Assembly: GCA_013397455.1 (NCBI GenBank)
Contig: VYZB01000097.1
Span: forward strand, 1,071,508-1,135,507
Source: Crotophaga sulcirostris
Lineage: Eukaryota; Chordata; Aves; Cuculiformes; Crotophagidae
Length of the DNA: 64,000 nt
Direction of reading: 5' to 3'
Shown here: in pieces, positions 61,301 through 64,000 of the stretch
Layout of the letters: every line of letters begins with the position of its first letter
Numbering within the stretch: the first letter of the stretch is position 1
Program-made: the position numbers and the translations under genes
Notes under the pieces: model-generated
The model's input: only the letters and a program-made list of their open reading frames with translations
Told to the model about the DNA's origin: nothing
The model's database searches: none

Positions 61301-64000
61301 CCCTTTTCTGTTCCTGTGAGGAAAAGAAAGGGAAGATGAAGCCAAACAGCTAAAGGATATAGCTATTTACATATATCTAAGCTATCCAAGGACAGTAAGG
61401 AAAAATTAGAGTACATGTGGAATATGGGAATTTGCACCAGAATACAGGTTCTGCTGTTAAAAACCTAAGAAAATATTTGACTAAGGGGCAAGGACTCAAA
61501 GTCCTGAAGAAGGCTGGATTTGACAGTCTACAAGGTAATTATGCTAGAAGAAAGATTTTTAGACTTAATTTAGAAAATAAGAGCTAGCCTACTTCAGGAA
61601 GGGGGAGTTTCCAGCTAGTTGCATTGTCAGCAGTTTTGAGAGAAGGTGCACCAGGGTAGGAAGAGCCTGGTTCTCCACAGAGACAGGGTTTGTGGCTGGA
61701 AAATAGCTTCCTTCACAGTGGAGCTGGAAGAGTCTTCTGTGGTACAGTACATTGTCATTTTACAGGAATCGTAGCACACCAGCACTGTAATTGATTACGA
61801 GATAAAAATGACAGCAGGCCTATGAAATCCGGAAACTGAGATGTGGGAAGAAGCTGGCAATAGCAGAAACAGGCTTGAGCCTGACACATTTGGGGAGGGA
61901 ACAAATCCTATCCTCTCAGGCACTTTAAAAATTTAAATGTATCTTGCCACATTCTGACTGTTTTAGCAATTAATAGGTTTACTCACAAAGGGTGGAGGGA
62001 AGATGTATTTGCGGAAGGGGAGGATGTAGTTACCTGCAGGGTGACTTTGACAAGAGCTCCTTAAGGAATTGCTCCAATAGATAGAAAAGCCTGGATTAAT
62101 TTTGACAGGCTGTCCTAATCAGGACTGTACCTCCACCCCTCAGAAGAAAAGAATATGAAGTTTTTGCAGACAGTTTTCAGGACCTGCCTGTGTCTCCACT
62201 GTTTGTTTTTCAGCTGAATCTGTAAGTCCAGGCAACCTTTGCAGAAGATGAGCTTAGATAATTACTCTGAGGGAGGGGAAAAAGGTGGTGGAGACAAAAA
62301 TACCAATGAACAATATATTTCAGGTGCTGCTTTCATTGGGGATGTGCTGTGAAGTTCAAGCTGAGCCCTGCCCTGTTTTCTTATGAACTGAAGGCAGATC
62401 GTTGCAAGCCTTTGCAGAGATAGCTGCCTAGTGAGCCTCTAGCTGTAGGTAATGATATAACCAATGCAAGGGCCTTTCTTCTGTCCTGTTTTATATTTTC
62501 ACTGCCAGCCTGTGGTTGGCAAGAGGCTGGTAACATGGAGTTAGGTGATGGTTTGAATACCCTGGAAGGACAGGGGTTTGCTGCATAGCAGTGGAAGCAG
62601 TGCGAAGAGTCTGGTGCTTTGCAGTGGTGTTAAGTCCCTGCTGCTGCTGCCCATGAGGGACACCCTACAGAGCCGAGGGTGCTGTCCCTGTGTGTGAGTT
62701 GCTGCTTCAAATCAGGAGCACAAGTGCTAACTTAGCACAGCCCAAGCTGGGTTTTGTTGGGTTTCTATGTTTAGAGGGTGGTTTAAATCTATGGCCACTG
62801 TATAATTATGGTGATTATAAAATAGCCACCTCTTCAGTTTCGGCCTGTTGTCAGCTATGAGGAAATGACCTAATATGAACTGCCAGCACTAAGGACCTTG
62901 AACACTATCAAAAGTCGCTTTTAAATGAACCTAGAACATCTAGACAGTTGCAAGACTTTGCTGGCAATGATAAAAATAGGTTAGTGAGATTTTTCCACTG
63001 CGGGACACAGGCTTCCACATGTGTGGCTTCTACAAAATGAATCCACAAGGCAGCCATTCATGGCATGTTGAATGCTTCTCTTCTCTAGCTGCTTATTTGA
63101 TGTTCAATAGATATTCAAGCTGTGACTGAGAAGTGACCTTTTATGCGTTGTTCTCGATGCTGGTATTTAGTCCCTAACTTGCTGTGTACTGGACTACTGT
63201 ACTTCTGCTTCTCTGTCCCACCAGTGAAATTGCTGCCTTTAAAACACTAACATGGTAGGTCCTGCTGGATTAAGAGTTTGTGTCTCAAAAGGCTGCTCTG
63301 TGGCTCTGTACAAGTAAGAAACAGGTTGGAGGGGATCTGGGGAAGTTGCACTGCAGGACAGGTTTTTTGGCTTTGAGCTGGTGCAGCCTGATGTGAGCTG
63401 TATCTTCAGCTTAGGTGGGCACACAGCCTCTGCTTGTGGAAGGATGGGGGAGTACTCAGCACCCCTTTCTAAACCCACAGTCTCACCTCAGCTTGAGGTC
63501 TGTAATTAAAAATAGCTTTAAACCTAGATGCTCCTCTGTTGCTGGAATTTCTTGGTCCCTCTCCTTGCCCAGGTACCCAAGTGTGTGCTTATCCTTGCAG
63601 CGGAGACATGGAGCAGAGAGAGTTATTAGGAGGGAGGTGGGCGCTTTGTAATTTCAGACAGCTTCCCACTAGCAGCAATGCAACAGGGACAGAGGAGACA
63701 TGGGGCCAGTTGTCAGCAAGCCATGATTCATGACTTGGTCTACTTATAGGCTATTCAGGGCACAGTATAAATGGAGACAAAAGTGGCAGTGGGTATTCAA
63801 TAAAGTTACTATTTGCTTCTCCTTGTATGGGAGTAGTGATTCCTTCACTTCTCTGACTTTATGCTGTGTGTGGCTGAGGACAGAAAAATCTTACTATACA
63901 GGGATGCAAGTGGAGTTTGTCTCTGCTTTCAAATGGAGTCTGGTCCCATGAAGCCACTGTGTGGCTGGTTTTCTGGTGAGAAAATTCTTCCTTGTGAGTT
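58341..64000. other. CD9 3' flank, no gene recognised
   Basis: In human the next gene is PLEKHG6, but I see no exon with a RhoGEF or PH signature here. Open frames are short and overlapping. Sequence near 61490-61690 has a faint CR1-like look but cannot be called. The plus strand remains rich in G and T to the right edge. Confidence 0.5.

Noticed and set aside
58341..64000. Search for PLEKHG6 or another downstream neighbour
   Set aside because: No exon with a recognisable domain was found. The short frames overlap each other on both strands.
1..64000. CRISPR arrays, operons, phage or plasmid functions
   Set aside because: The window is vertebrate nuclear DNA with split genes and CR1 repeats. 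No such structure is visible.

Overview
This window is vertebrate nuclear DNA, most likely from a bird. Nine CR1 LINE fragments are visible. Several end in the CR1 3' tail typical of birds (related to ATTCTATG and TTCCAAC...). Two split genes with canonical GT-AG introns can be read exon by exon, and both match human proteins as I know them. There is no bacterial gene organisation, operon, CRISPR array or provirus that I can support.

Left part (1-6158): the 5' coding end of VWF (von Willebrand factor) on the minus strand. Four coding exons are visible: 6158-6104 (signal peptide), 5525-5373, 3726-3624 and 3538-3330. Together they give about 173 residues: the signal peptide and the first part of the propeptide D1 domain, ending just after its CGLCGNF motif. 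The rest of VWF lies to the left of the window. The left edge (1 to about 858) is a minus-strand CR1 carrying part of its reverse transcriptase, inside VWF intron 5.

Middle (6159 to about 49430): a long stretch in which I recognise no protein-coding gene. It holds CR1 tails, simple repeats and two small unexplained open frames. An assembly gap of 931 N (37075-38005) sits in it. A CpG-rich segment lies on the left edge of the gap, and two closely similar CR1 3' ends, in the same orientation, lie on either side. The first exon of CD9 (22 N-terminal residues in human) was not found in the readable sequence and is probably in this gap.

Right part (49431 to about 58340): CD9 (tetraspanin) on the plus strand, exons 2 to 8. 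All seven exons join in phase to a stop at 58061-58063, with an AATAAA signal at 58317-58322. With a 22-codon exon 1 the protein would be 224 residues, against 228 in human. After CD9, 58341-64000 shows no recognisable gene.

VWF and CD9 lie head to head, the same order and orientation as on human 12p13. No interaction of the two products is implied: VWF is a secreted haemostatic multimer made by endothelium and megakaryocytes/thrombocytes, and CD9 is a membrane organiser that is also abundant on platelets. By eye, the plus strand is richer in A and C left of the gap and richer in T and G to the right. This is suggestive of divergent transcription or a replication initiation zone near the gap, but it was not computed. 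I found no convincing new biological system. The most useful leads are the hidden promoter/exon 1 region, the skew change, the repeat copies inside CD9 introns and a few unexplained open frames.
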